NCBI GenBank assembly: GCA_037039925.1 | Contig: JAXRKP010000411.1 | Location: 116,001 to 180,000 of the forward strand | Source: Doris montereyensis | Lineage: Eukaryota > Mollusca > Gastropoda > Nudibranchia > Dorididae | DNA: 64,000 nucleotides | Direction: 5' to 3' | Notes under the pieces: model-generated | What the model saw: the letters and a program-made list of their open reading frames with translations, nothing else | What the model was told of the DNA's origin: nothing | Databases searched by the model: none | In this document: piece by piece, positions 23,250 through 64,000 of the stretch | Numbering within the stretch: the first letter of the stretch is position 1 | Layout of the letters: each line of letters begins with the position of its first letter | Translations under genes and position numbers: made by a program

Positions 23250-24240
23250 TACTGAGATTTGCAGGGGGTGGGAGGGTCCTGAACATGTTTTTTAAAAGTA
23301 TTTGAAAAAGACAAGTTTAACCACTACCATTGTACTCGGCATGTCTAAATTAGCTGAAATAGATAGTAACAAAAATTTTTTATCCTATGATTGCCATGAG
23401 AACGCTGCCATCTTGGATTTTCATTGCGAAAATAACAACTTCATTTCAAATAGGCTTTTTGAGTTATGAACAAACTTGGCTATAACTTTGCACACATTAT
23501 TCGGTTCAATATCTAGCTGCACCTAGTAGCTTTTTTGGATGAATTAAACTGTTTTGATTTTATAAATTTAAAAAAAATGCATTTAGCAACCTTTCCAATT
23601 TTTGGCAAATTTAATTACACAAAAAATCATTTTGCAAAAATTTAAAGAGATCGAAAATCGCTACTGGGTGAATTTGTGTGTGTGCGTTATTGATGTTATA
23701 AACCAAATTTGGGGGTAATCGGGCAATAAATAAAAAAAATAGATCGCATATCACTGTCAAAAAGTAACATTATGAGAAAATCATATTTTGACCCCCGGTC
23801 ATTTTAATGTTTTTTCACATATAAACCTATAAAAGAATAATATAAATACTTTGAAACATCATACAATCTTGAAAGGCTATCAAATACTTCATGTCGACCC
23901 TATTTCAACTGTTCCAGATCTGTTATACTCATGTCGGGATGGCATTTTTCTTATAACAGGTGCGTGGAATGTTTCCCGTAATATTTGGCTGATCTCAGCT
24001 CATAGTGACAATAATTCATCAAAAGTCGATTTTTTGGGTAGAGTACTTTGTGGTAATTAAAATGAGTACCAACTTGTTATACTTTAGACTGAATTTCCAG
24101 CTTTTATGAAAGAATCGATACTGAGCCTGTTATGGTATCAATGTCAAGGGAATGAATTGCTCCATCCAGCAGTGCAATAAACGAGTTTTGTCCCATTTAT
24201 GGTAAAAATGCCTTCCTAGGTGAACCCCCCCCCCCCCCCC
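23250..24240 (+). repeat. Dispersed repeat family X, copy 2
   Basis: Uninterrupted relative of 1870-3530, ending at a run of 16 C (24225-24240). At 23280-23283 it reads TGAA exactly where copy 1 carries the TTAA target of the piggyBac element. Confidence 0.75.
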
Positions 24241-26700
24241 ATGGATATCATTGTAAGCTTATCTTATTTTAGCACAATCTGATTCAACCAATCAGAGCCT
24301 ATACTAGATTACTAGTAAATACTAGTATTATATTAACGTATTATGTGTCAGTAGTGACATTGTCAAACAAGCGCATGATGTGTTTTTTCTCGCTCCCCAC
24401 TGGCTTTCCAGTAGTAGTGGAGTGGGAGTACTGTCGACTACACTTGTAGTTATTGTTGATAATGTCCTTTGGGAAACAGACAAAAGATCAATAGATCCGA
24501 AGTTCAATACAAATACAATCGTTTGACAATAAATTATTTACCCTAACCCCTCTCATTTTCAGCCATGTGTGTACACATTACATCACTTAGGTAATACAAG
24601 ACACTCACATGGTGCAGACTGTACATGTAATAATAATAATAAGCAAGCACAAATCTAGGATTAGTAAATGGGGGCATACATTACTGTACTTGTACATTAT
24701 TTAAATAGATTGTTATGCTTATTAACAACCAATCGTCAGATCAAACTTTATCATGGAAAAAAATCGATATGTCCGTTGACTTTTATTATAGCCTATAGAG
24801 GACGGGGGAGAAAATTCATTTCATTTAAAGTTACAACAGTCATGATGTCTAATTGTCTAATTTTCATAGAGGTTTAATAACATCCGTGCTGGTTCCAGGG
24901 AAAAAGATCAATATATACGATGATCGTTACAACCAACTCCACTACAAGCAGAGTCGACTATATAAGTTATAAGCAATATTATGTTACTACATCTACATGT
25001 ACGCTGTAGAGGGGAGAAGGGACAAGATGAAAATGACCAAAAATCAGCGAAATCCGCCACTCATGCTGTAGTGAACGGAAAAACTTGGTGGTATGGACTA
25101 TCTACACTACTATTGTTACTAATATTAACAGTCACATCAATAACCAGGAACAGAAATTGGTGTAAACACTTGTTTATTTCACAAAGGTTTATTTTTTAGA
25201 TTAATTAGATATGGGCGAGTAAAACAACGTGGATTATGATTTTTTTCCTTCTAAAGTTAAAGTTAAGAAAATTGTACTTGGAAGAATGAAAGGAATAATA
25301 TAAAACTTTAAATATAAAATTGATGTTAATGGAAACAAAATTTTACAGAAAAATTTAAATATCATTATCACAGTAGCATTGATCAATCAGTGGACATATG
25401 CATATATATAAAATGAAAGGCAAATAATCAGAGAATGAGATTCAGACAAGAACACTAACTAAAATTAACACATGCATTGATTCATGTCCAAAATGTAATG
25501 GTTACTTATCTTATAATATAAATGACTAACTTTGATATGCCCACTAAAAAAAATCAGTCTTGAAAATAGAGACAAAAATCAAAGAAAATGGAAATCTTCA
25601 TTTTAATTGCTGTCCTCAGGTGCACTGGACCTGTTCACTTATCTGGTGTTTGCTTTACGTTACGAGAAGAAAAGTACTTGCTTAATCAACCTTTTCTAGC
25701 AACAGCAATCAATTCAGAAACTAAATCCGATACATATTATATGATCTAATTTCAACACTTTTCTCTTGATCATAGTTGGATGTGCCATGCGTTTTTCTTC
25801 TATTATTTCTATCTTCTTTGTATGCCTCAGTACCTCTTCCACTTTCTTCCACCTCTAGACAGTTTTGAGAGGTTAAGAGAACAAGGCGGTTACAGAATCA
25901 TTTATCAAAATCAAATATATGACTCCTATGGTTACTGTTACTCCTATCAAAACGTTAGTTACAGGTGAAAAGTTCTTGTCCTAGCCCATGCACTAACGTC
26001 TCCACTTTCTTCATCTGTCTCCCACATCCTTTCTCTTTCTCTTAGTGCTACTGCTACGCCACTCATGTTTTCACCTCAATGATGGTGTCTTCTTGGCCGA
26101 GTCATGAATGAGCTGAGTAACAAGAACAAACTGACAACTACTACTGGCGCCAATTGCCGTCCCATGATTCCCTAAGCATACAAAACGATGGCCTGTTAGT
26201 AGGTCTAGTAGTAATAAGTTACGAATGCTATCAGAGCACAACCGGAGGCCTCTCGATAGTGAATGGTTCGAAAGCTATCGAGACACAACCGCTGACCCTA
26301 GGATTCATTCACCCTAAAACTGGTAAAAATATCAGACAATATTTCAATTCTGGAAAACCTCAAAATTTTCATAATTTTTTTATACAGCCGGTCACTAATC
26401 TCATATGAAAAGATAACAATAGTTTTCTATATCACTTGTGCCTACTAAAATCATTCCCCAATCACTCTACCTCCAACACACCTGATTGCAACTGAACCAA
26501 AAAAAGAACGTACCAGTATGCACTGGAGCTCATTTACATTGAAACTACAATTAATAGGTTACTTCTGTTACTTTCAGGAAGTGGATAGTACACATTAAGA
26601 GCAAATTATTCATTCACTCAATCTAAATTGCTTCACTGGTTATGGAACTGTTAATTTTTGAAGACATGCAAAGTACACACGTGTGTATCTAAAGTGATGA
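24241..26700 (+). other. Intergenic, no gene recognised
   Basis: AT-rich. Short open frames (for example 25780-25968) have no recognisable domain, and no RNA gene is seen. Confidence 0.55.
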
Positions 26701-26730
26701 AAGTGAAAGGGCCTTGATTTTTTCAATTCC

Positions 26731-27117
26731 TTGAGGAATAAAAATGTTTTAGGCGGCACAGAGACCGATGATATAAATTTTGATAGTGAAGCAGACTATG
26801 GCGTCGAGTTTGAGAATGACAGCAGTTTAGATCTAGAAGTAGATCAAGACGAAAATTCTACTTCTTTACCTGAACTATCAACTTCTGAGTCGTCTGACGA
26901 AGTGCACAATGTCAAAGTCAAAGATAATATGGATGTTTGTCATATAAAATGAATGAGAAATTATTTCAAAATCTTAGAGTGTCTTTTAAATTGAATTATT
27001 TCAAGTAGTGTATGCACAAGAAACATTTTACGGACACTGACACTATGTTGTTATCTTGTACGACTGACTTTCCCTTGCTTGGCCAATAGGAAAAATTAAG
27101 CCTTGAATAGCAATGGG
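26731..27117 (+). mobile_element. piggyBac-type remnant with acidic N-terminus
   Basis: The open frame to 26952 is dominated by Asp/Glu/Ser (TETDDINFDSEADYG, STSESSDEV), as in piggyBac transposase N-termini. The right side ends CAATGGG|TTAA (27118-27121); reversed, this is TTAACCCATTGCTATTC, similar to the ends of the MITE at 14648-14895. The left end was not found and the catalytic domain is absent. Confidence 0.5.
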
Positions 27118-27348
27118 TTAAGAGTATTTATCCAGTGGGAAAGGGAATGTCAGCAGTCCCTAAAGGTTCCACCCCACACTATAGAAGGGATAAGCAAGCA
27201 GCACCTATGGCACTCCCATATACCACCAAACAGCATATATGTGTGTAAATAAAAATATGTAAAATTGAAGAACTAAGTAAAGTCAATCTAATATAATAAC
27301 AAAATCATCATCACAGGAGAAGAATGTCAAGACATAGGGTCCATGCAA

Positions 27349-55349
<28,001 letters not shown>

Positions 55350-55972
55350 ATCTGTTACCTAGGATGGAATAAAACATAAACGATTCATAAAAGCCCCACA
55401 GTACATTCAATAAAATCTAACATTATTCCAAGTTTTAAAAAACACAGTATTTTGACTCTTCACAGGAGGGGTTCAAGATAATTATTTACAAACGTTGTCA
55501 TGTTGAGTGCAAAATTTAAGATTTAATTTGTGAGCGGAATTTTTAAAATTAAAAATGGGACAAACTAAGGGCATGGGTTTAATCAGAGGTATATCAGCAA
55601 GCTCGTAGATAGGATAACAAATAGAGAAATGAAAGAAGGTTTAGGGCAGTGTTGTATGAGAACAGGAACAAGTAAGGGCAATTCTTAAGTTTTGTGAAAA
55701 CTTTTCCTCGCCTTTGTCTCTTTCTTCATACTATTGGTAGTTAATTCTGATAGAAACTTTTCTCCTTAGATTGCAAGCATAAATATAGTTGGTGTTTGAG
55801 TTTATAATATAATTCCCACTTCATTATTCAACAACTAATATACAGAGAATTGAAATGTAGAAATCATCAAAACACCTTAACCTGCATGTGGAATGTGTTT
55901 ACAGAGCAACAAAAGCAGGAGATTGGTGGCATTATTTTTGCAAGGGCAAGAGGAGTGGACTACTTTTAGCTT

Positions 55973-56768
55973 TTAGTATGTACATGAGTAACTGTCATCC
56001 TATATTATATCATTGAAAATTTTGTAGCGTCCTTAGTTGCCATAGAAACAACCGCCATCTTGGATTTTGAGCCAGTTTTCAAAACCTATCTATTTCCTTA
56101 GTTATGAATAAAATCACTCAAAACCAGATCGTCTTTTCCATTCAATATCTAAAGAGTGACATCAGTTTTTTTATTATAATTTGGATAGTTGATTTTTTAT
56201 GAACTTTTGAAAATAGTATATATTGTGAATATACAAAAACGGCATTTTTATTACAAAAACAAAAATATTCTCAAAAAGTTTACAATATATTTTTTTTAAA
56301 CGACGTCATTTTATTATTATTGACAAGAGGAACCTGTGTGCCAAATATAATACAAATCGTTCCATAAATGGCGGAGGGAGATAGAATTTTAGTGTGAAAA
56401 AACTACATGTCGAGAAACATGGAAGTAAAAAATCAAAAGAAAATAACACAAAACAAAAGCATCAGACGTGTTTCCCTTGTTGTAGCAGCCCCCTTACTCT
56501 TTTGACAGTCTCTGGCATTACGACTAATTTAAAGAGGATTATAAATTTAGGTTTAGATATGCAGTGTTGTGAAAACAGACGTCGAAATGACCAGTTCATT
56601 GTTTTTTCCTCTATTCCTATGCTTTTGCGCATGTTTACATACACACTGACACGCAACGTCTCTTACATCACACAGCGATGGGCCGAAGCGCCGAGTGATG
56701 TCGGCAGAAGCCAGGTGACCTTTGTGATCCCAAACTCGCCGGTCAAGGTGGCCCCCCCTCCTCCCTAA
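55973..56768 (+). repeat. Dispersed repeat family Y, copy 2
   Basis: Uninterrupted relative of 28707-30045, upstream of the MICU1 start. The small frame at 56394-56768 is a shadow of the repeat. Confidence 0.7.
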
Positions 56769-57857
56769 AACGGGGACCTACGTTTCTAGAGTGGTCTAAC
56801 CTCAACGGCGGCTCTAACATCAGCATGGCTGATTAGTTACAATGTTTGTTGTGTCAGTTTCATATCTTTAAAATACCCTTGTTCAAAAAAAAATCTCTTT
56901 TTTTAAACAACAGTGCTTATTTCAGTACAACAGTTCTGTTTTTTGTTCCTTAAAATAACCAACAAGAATATGTTGTGATCGTATTTTGTCTTGTAGAGGG
57001 TGGCCATACTGTTATTATTATATATATAGCTGTACATAATCTAAACATATCTGTTAAAAATTTGCAGAGAAAAGGACAGCGTAAGAAAATCTCTCCATGC
57101 GATGATGCGGCTTTAATCAAACGTGTTTAAAAAAAATAACTACAAAGCCTATTGTCAAGGACATTACTCATGAATTTAACACCAGTAGTCTCACCCCTGT
57201 GCACTATGAAACAATAAGGAACCATTTACAATCCAATGAATTTTTTAAATGTGTTGCAAAACTAACAATGGTTGTGAAAGACTCAAACCCAAACAGAAGT
57301 GTCTTGTGGGGTAAGGAACAAAAGCTGTGGGATGTCAATGAAAATTGAAGTAAATAGATATATTTCAGTGACGAAAATCAAGAGATTATTAGAGGTGAGA
57401 CCTGTCAATACATCTGAGAGAATGATGAAGTTAATTGATCCAAGTGCCTTTGCCCAGTGAACCATGAATATGGGGTGGTGGGGTAGATGAGGGTAGTTCA
57501 GGGCATGGTGATAGTATGTGCCCGACTATGATAGTCCTTACGAATGGCCAGCCCAATCAGCTGAGATAATGGTCAAAAATGGTCTGGCTGCAACTCTAAA
57601 GATAATTCGGAAATAGCCCAAATCAAATACCTTCTCATTTCATCTGGGATCAAGTAAAATTCAATACGCTCAGACTTAAAACTGCATAGCGTTTTATCAA
57701 AAGGACGGTTCATCTGACCTAGTGAAAGTGAAAATTGTGGGTAACACTGCAGTTTACCGGACATGGCTACTTTTAGCCTATACAAGGATAGAACCGGGCA
57801 GTGGACAGTTAGTGACTTGTACAGGGAGTAGATGATCCCGCCCTCCACAAGTCTCAT
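56769..57857 (+). other. Intergenic, no gene recognised
   Basis: AT-rich at first. The last ~150 bases before the tandem repeats may belong to the 5' region of the LINE at 58213. Confidence 0.45.
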
Positions 57858-58057
57858 GCTGCCTTGCAGGTCGGTCTTGGCTGACCAAAGGCTAAGGGAG
57901 TTAACCCTGCAGAAAACAACCTGCTACCTTGCAGGTCGATCTTGACTGACCAAAGGCTAAAGGAGTTAACCCTGACAGAAAATAACAACCTGCTGCCTTG
58001 CAGACTGGTCTTGAATGACCAAAGGCTAAGGGAGTTAACCCTGACAGAAAATAACAA
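57858..58057 (+). repeat. 65-70-bp tandem repeat, three copies
   Basis: Three head-to-tail units with conserved core CTGACCAAAGGCTAA then GGAGTTAACCCTG. They stand about 150 bases before a LINE endonuclease frame and may be its 5' UTR repeats. Confidence 0.85.
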
Positions 58058-58212
58058 GGTCGGGTAGGGGGCCTCAAGGTGGCAGCCCCACCATCTACCT
58101 AGGGTACAGTGGGCTAATCCCCTGCTTATCCAAAACCTAACCAATGCAGAGAAATAAACATAATATACCCGGCTTGATCTTTCAACGATGAAAATGGAAA
58201 CGAACACGGACT

Positions 58213-59690
58213 GTGATTTTTAGAACATGGAATATTAGGGCAATAAATGGAAAAGAGTTAGAATTCGTTGAAGAAATGGAAAAATTCAAAGTAGACATTT
58301 TGGCTATTACAGGTACAAAGAAAAAAGGACAAGGAATAGAAAATGCAGGACCAAATAATATTTTAATCTTCTTAGGAGTAGATGTCAAAGATAGAGCTAG
58401 AGCAGAAGTAGGTCTCCTAATGCATAAAGGGCATGAAAAGTTACTAGAAAGCTGGAAATTTATAAGCCCACGGCTATTAGAGGTAAATATTAAACCAAAA
58501 GGAAGAGAAATTAAATTATTAATAGCTTATGGACCAAATGAAGACAGATGTGAAAAGTCAATGATAGACTACATAATAGCAGCTCCCTTTTTTACAGTAC
58601 ATTGGATGCAAGAGTAAACAGAGGACCAGAAATATTTAGTGATCATCACCTAGTGATTGCCAAAATGAGATTACTGACCCGAAGAAAACAAACAGAAAAG
58701 GAAAGAGAAGAAAGCTACTAAACTCAAAATAGAGGAACTAAACCAATAGTAAAAGAGATATACCAATCTAGGATAAAAAGATTTATCAGTGAAAGGCAGA
58801 TGGATCTGAAAGATAGCACAATAGAAGAAAAGTGGCAAATGTATTTAAGAAACACTCCTCAGTTATACTGAAGAGGTCTGTGGTAGGAAACAAATTAAAG
58901 GAGATGGGAAAAGAACAGCACGGTGCAATGAGAATGTCATAACTAAGATCAAAGAAAAAGAAGGATGCCTGGAAGAAATACTTGCAAATAAAGAGACCAG
59001 AGGAAAGGATAGATTACGTGAATAAAAGAACTATCGCCAAAAGGAAGTGAGAAAAGCAAAACAGGAACAATGGGAAGAGTTTGGACAAAGACTTCAAGAA
59101 AGCTATCAAGGAAATCAAAAGCTGTTGTGGGGGGCAATGAAGAGCATGAGAAAGACCAAAGCATGCCCAATAAGAGAAATAAAGAATGCCAAAGAAGAAA
59201 TGATGAAAGAAGACAGCCAAATCATGGAAGCGTGGAGAAAGTATTTTCAACAATTACATCAGGACATATGAAACAAGAAGTAAAGATCAATTATTAAGAG
59301 TAACAAGTAATCCAAAGGAGACAGCTGAAGATGTAGATATATCAATGGAAGAAATCCAAACAGCTATAAGAAAAGTGAAATTAGGAAAAGCCCCAGGAGC
59401 AGATCAAATTTATCCAGAAATGATTAAAAAACAAGGGAGAGAGTCAGACAAACTACTACATGCAATATGCCAACAAGCATGGAAGTCCAAACAGGTGTCA
59501 GATGACTGGAAAAAGGGAATGGTAGTACCAATACATAAGAAAGGATCAACTATGGAATGCTCAAACTATAGAGGGATATCACTACTTAGCGTACCAGCAT
59601 CTGAACCCATACACCGAAAGGTAGAATGGGAACTGATAAAGAAAGAAAGAAAGACAAGGATAGAAGGTGTTTGTTCTACCGACCATAAAT
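58213..59690 (+). mobile_element. Non-LTR retrotransposon fragment (endonuclease + partial RT)
   Basis: An open endonuclease N-terminus starts TWNIRAINGKE, then DILAITGTKKKGQG (related elements have ITET, so the catalytic Glu position is changed) and LIAYGPNED. An internal deletion then joins to IFSDHHLVIAKM. A Lys/Glu-rich linker leads to the RT start: GKAPGADQIYPEMIKK, DDWKKGMVVPIHKKGS and CSNYRGISLLSVP. Homology stops there, before the catalytic motifs. Multiple stops are present. Confidence 0.85.
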
Positions 59691-59727
59691 GAGATTCCGC
59701 AATAGGACGATTCATGGGTCATTTTGA

Positions 59728-59793
59728 AGCCACCTTGCAGGTCTATCTTGACTGACGAAAGGCTAAGGGAGTTAACCCTGACAGAAAATAACA
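59728..59793 (+). repeat. Single downstream copy of the 65-70-bp repeat
   Basis: Same core as at 57858-58057 (GGCTAAGGGAGTTAACCCTG), same orientation, just after the point where the LINE RT homology is lost. Confidence 0.85.
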
Positions 59794-60745
<952 letters not shown>

Positions 60746-60769
60746 TAATACTAATAGCACAGGTTCAAA

Positions 60770-60932
60770 TAGATCTACACCTGTCTAATCTAGAATAGAT
60801 CTAGAATCTAGATCAAGAGCTAGATTTTAGATCTAGACTATAGATCAAGAGCTAGATTTTAGATCTAGAATATAATCTCTATATCTATCTAGATCTATAG
60901 ATCTAGATTCTAGATCTAGATCTAGATTTGGA
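60770..60932. repeat. AGATCT/TCTAGA-rich palindromic block
   Basis: Dense overlapping AGATCT and TCTAGA hexamers, with ATCAAGAGCTAGATTTTAGA occurring twice 30 bases apart. Confidence 0.85.
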
Positions 60933-61557
60933 ATAGCTCTACTCGAGAGTAATTTTATTTTCGATTAAAATCTGGCCTAGCATTGCAGACTAAGCGCTCT
61001 TACAACATTGTCGACTTGTATTGAATTTCTTCAACTTCAATGCTCTTACAACTCACTTAAAGTGCAACAGGCGTTAGACTCTAAATAACATGATACGAAG
61101 TGGACAGTGAATTAGCCTGTAGGCTTGCTTGGTGGATAACAGTAACTTTGCAGCTCACTGCAAATACTATAGGAGCTGAGATACAAACACAGTTTTATTA
61201 AATAGATATGTCATTGGTCTATTGAATACATTTACCAATCAAAGATCAGTTTATACGAACTGAAATAAAGGAACTGGTTTCAGTTTAATATTCACTTCCG
61301 GTTTTACAAAAGGGATGGCTTTTTCCACAACAAGCCGTGGAAACTGCCAAGAATGATTATTCCACGGCAGTTTCGTCCTGCCAATCACCGATGGAAATGC
61401 CCTGCTATCGTCATTGTGTTATTGATTTATTGAACAATTAGGCCTTCGATCTGTCTGACATCGACCCCTTTATGACAAAACCATAAACTATGACATAAAA
61501 ATAACAGTTGAAATAAAAATGATAGTAATAATAGTAATAGTAATCATGATAATATTA

Positions 61558-61640
61558 AGAAGAAGAAGAAGAAGCAGAAGAAGAAGAAGAAGAAGAAGAA
61601 GAAGAAGAAGAAGAAGAAGAAGAAGAAGAAGAAGAAGAAG

Positions 61641-61672
<32 letters not shown>

Positions 61673-61742
61673 GAAGAAGAAGAAGAAGAAGAAGAAGAAG
61701 AAGAAGAAGAAGAAGAAGAAGAAGGAGAAGAAGAAGAAGAAA
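61558..61742. repeat. (GAA)n microsatellite
   Basis: About 185 bases of AAG/GAA repeats, followed at 61755-61800 by (ATA)n. Confidence 0.97.
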
Positions 61743-61754
61743 AATAGGAAATAT

Positions 61755-61801
<47 letters not shown>

Positions 61802-61838
61802 TAATATTAATTATGTAATGCTAAACGAACAATAATGT

Positions 61839-61980
<142 letters not shown>

Positions 61981-62036
61981 TATGTTGTTGCGAGGGTCGG
62001 GAAGGGGAAGGTGTGGTTGGGCATTTTCGTTTAAAA

Positions 62037-63936
62037 CAGGGTTCTTTAACTGAGGGGGCGGTGGGCGCGCCTTCCATAGGGGGGGGGTTCACAAGAAGGG
62101 TGCGAAGGTTGGGCGATAGGCGATTGACTGGCATTAACAGGGAGGTAGACCAAAGCAAATATCATAAAACTATGGTCTTTGACCTAATCAACGACATTCT
62201 TCGGAGTTGGATTTGGCAAGCTTCAATGAAAATTGCTTAGACTTAAGAACTCCAATGTCAAACCCCGAATAGACAACCCAAACCACAAGAAACAGCAAAT
62301 CCTTGCAAATCTAGGCCCCCGACCAGCTGGAGACACATGCACTGGCCGAAATTAGAAACTGTGGAGGGTGAGGAGAAGATGAGAGACAGAAATGGGGAGG
62401 AATTGAAAGTATGGTGTCGCCAAGAGGTGACTGGTAATGAAATGGCGATGACGTAGACTTAGGGCTTAGAATTTAAATCTTTTTAGAAAAGGAAGATCGT
62501 CAGTGAGGAAAACTTTCGCAAATCGTCAAGTGCTGAAGTAGTGGAAGCATCTTTGAGTCGCTTACATGGCCGTCAGGGCGACGAAACTCCACACTATTTG
62601 CGAAACATTATTTTCAAACATTCATCAAACTGTGCATACTAAAAGTAAAAGCGGCTAGTCTTGTGTTTGGGGAGCTGACGAGAGCAAAAAGCTAGCGAAA
62701 GTTTCTCTCTTCTATTCTACGATGAAAACACACATTAGTGCTCTCGCATGTGATTACGAATGTCAAGTTCTCGAAAAGATATGTGCATCATCTTTTTCGC
62801 TATTCATATGTGATGGGACAACTGAATATGATGCCCAAATGTTGTCTCGGTTGCCGATCTACGTTTGTTTTGTGGGATCGACTGCAAGGGAGGAAATGAT
62901 GTCTGCCAACCCTTTGAAACAACTAATAAAGCAGAAGATGTGTTTAAAATGTTGCCTCATACTTGACCGCAAAGCCATGAAAAGGAAGAACCCTGTGGGC
63001 GTCTGGGCTGACTTTAATGCTTGGATGGAATGGATTTATTACCTCCAGGAGCAGTTGATCCCAAACGCAGTCGGAACTCACTGTGTAATCCAAGTGAAGC
63101 TCTAGTCTCCAAACTCTTTCTGCAATATGAATAACAAGCTGGGTATTGCAAATCAGCTTTACGTCTAATCAAGTACTGTCAATTCGAGGTTGACTATGCT
63201 GTGCAAGGTTATGGATTTCGATTATGATATTCTGCTGTTTCACACGGCTGCTCGGTGAAAGATCTCAATTCATTCATGTCAAGGAGTTTCACTGATATTG
63301 GTATAAAGGTCGACATTGCCAACCCTGAATGGCCTCAATCGGCTCAATCAGAGAAAGAATAGCAAATGGATCATTATGGATCATTATGACCGCAATTCGT
63401 GCTGTTGTCGAACTCACTGTGTAATCCACTGGGACCGTGGTTTCATCGTAATGAAAGGAAAATACAGCTTTAGTATAATACACGCCTAAAAGAACAGATT
63501 GGTATGGAGGATGAGCTGAAGACTGAAATACCAAGGCTGCCTCAAGCTCTTGAAATAAAACAAGTAATCCTTTTCGAATCAACGAGGACATTCTGCTTGA
63601 CAATTTGCAGGAGGAACTCTTGGAAATTGCAACCTACGACAAAGACAAATTGGAAACCATGCCTCTCAACAATTTATGGGTGAAATTCTTGTTGTGGTCC
63701 AAAGCTTGGAACAAACTCGACAGTGAAACCGATCTAAGTACAATGTCCTCAACAAAAGCTCGAATTCAACTTTTAGTTTCTGAAAATCAGCTTTATCCTT
63801 CCCATTGATAAATGTTGTCAACATACATGTGTTCCTCATTCGGATCTGTGGAGGGGGAAAATGGGGAGTGGGGGGAGGGAATAGGTTCTGATGGATTGTG
63901 TGAAGGAGCGCGGCCTAAAAAGTTTAAGAACACCTA
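62037..63936 (+). mobile_element. hAT transposon, ZBED/SCAND3-like, decayed (1,900 bp)
   Basis: Left end CAGGGTTCTTTAAC and reversed right end TAGGTGTTCTTAAAC are hAT-type inverted repeats. They are flanked by 8-bp duplications GTTTAAAA (62029-62036) and GTTTAAAT (63937-63944). Coding remnants: KTHISALACDYECQVLEKI, SLFICDGTTEYD (catalytic Asp region; family CDETTD), DRKAMKRKNPVGVWAD and NAVGTHCVI. After stops and lost segments comes a C-terminal dimerisation-like stretch (NLWVKFLL) ending at 63808. It is not functional: stops and frame changes occur throughout and the BED finger is missing. Confidence 0.88.
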
Positions 63937-64000
63937 GTTTAAATTGAAATTGCCCGACACGTACCCAGTATACTAACAAATGGCGGATCTAACCCCTTGG

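Overview
The window is AT-rich nuclear DNA from an animal. It holds two conserved multi-exon genes with canonical GT-AG introns, and its intergenic and intronic space is full of LINEs, cut-and-paste DNA transposons, a tRNA-derived SINE and long microsatellites. The gene sequences and the retroelement types (L2/CR1-like and GDLNAKVG-type LINEs, ZBED/hAT, mariner, pogo-like and piggyBac-like elements) suit an invertebrate, perhaps a marine lophotrochozoan such as a mollusc. That assignment is inference; no species can be named from the sequence alone.

Layout. (1) 572-13373, plus strand: an hnRNP H/F-type RNA-binding protein gene in nine coding exons (three quasi-RRMs and Gly-rich tails), with its 3' UTR running to about 14.2 kb. 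(2) 14.2-27.3 kb: an intergenic transposon zone with a TTAA MITE, a piggyBac-like fragment, a GDLNAKVG-type LINE, an internally deleted L2/CR1-like LINE with an (ATT)n tail, and several unclassified dispersed repeats. (3) 27349-55349, minus strand: MICU1, the EF-hand gatekeeper of the mitochondrial calcium uniporter, in eleven coding exons. One is a 38-nt micro-exon beside a 12.3-kb intron. Its introns carry a mariner copy, a pogo-like MITE, a SINE, LINE remnants and large microsatellites. (4) 55.4-64 kb: upstream of MICU1, with dispersed repeats, a LINE framed by 65-70-bp tandem repeats, three GA/GAA/ATA microsatellite blocks, an AGATCT-rich block and an almost complete but decayed hAT element with an 8-bp target duplication.

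The two host genes are convergent (tail to tail) and functionally unrelated: nuclear splicing regulation versus mitochondrial calcium entry. Both have intact splice sites and strongly conserved protein, yet each has three single-base frame breaks, mostly in homopolymers. I read these as consensus errors in the assembly rather than pseudogenisation. Any automatic ORF calling on this window will break both genes.

I did not find a new gene system. The observations most worth following are a piggyBac insertion whose unoccupied site is preserved in a second repeat copy, an 18-bp repeat array that supplies three in-frame candidate 5' splice sites to MICU1, a tail shared between a tRNA-SINE and a second locus, and several unclassified repeat families whose copies inside this window date one another by nesting.
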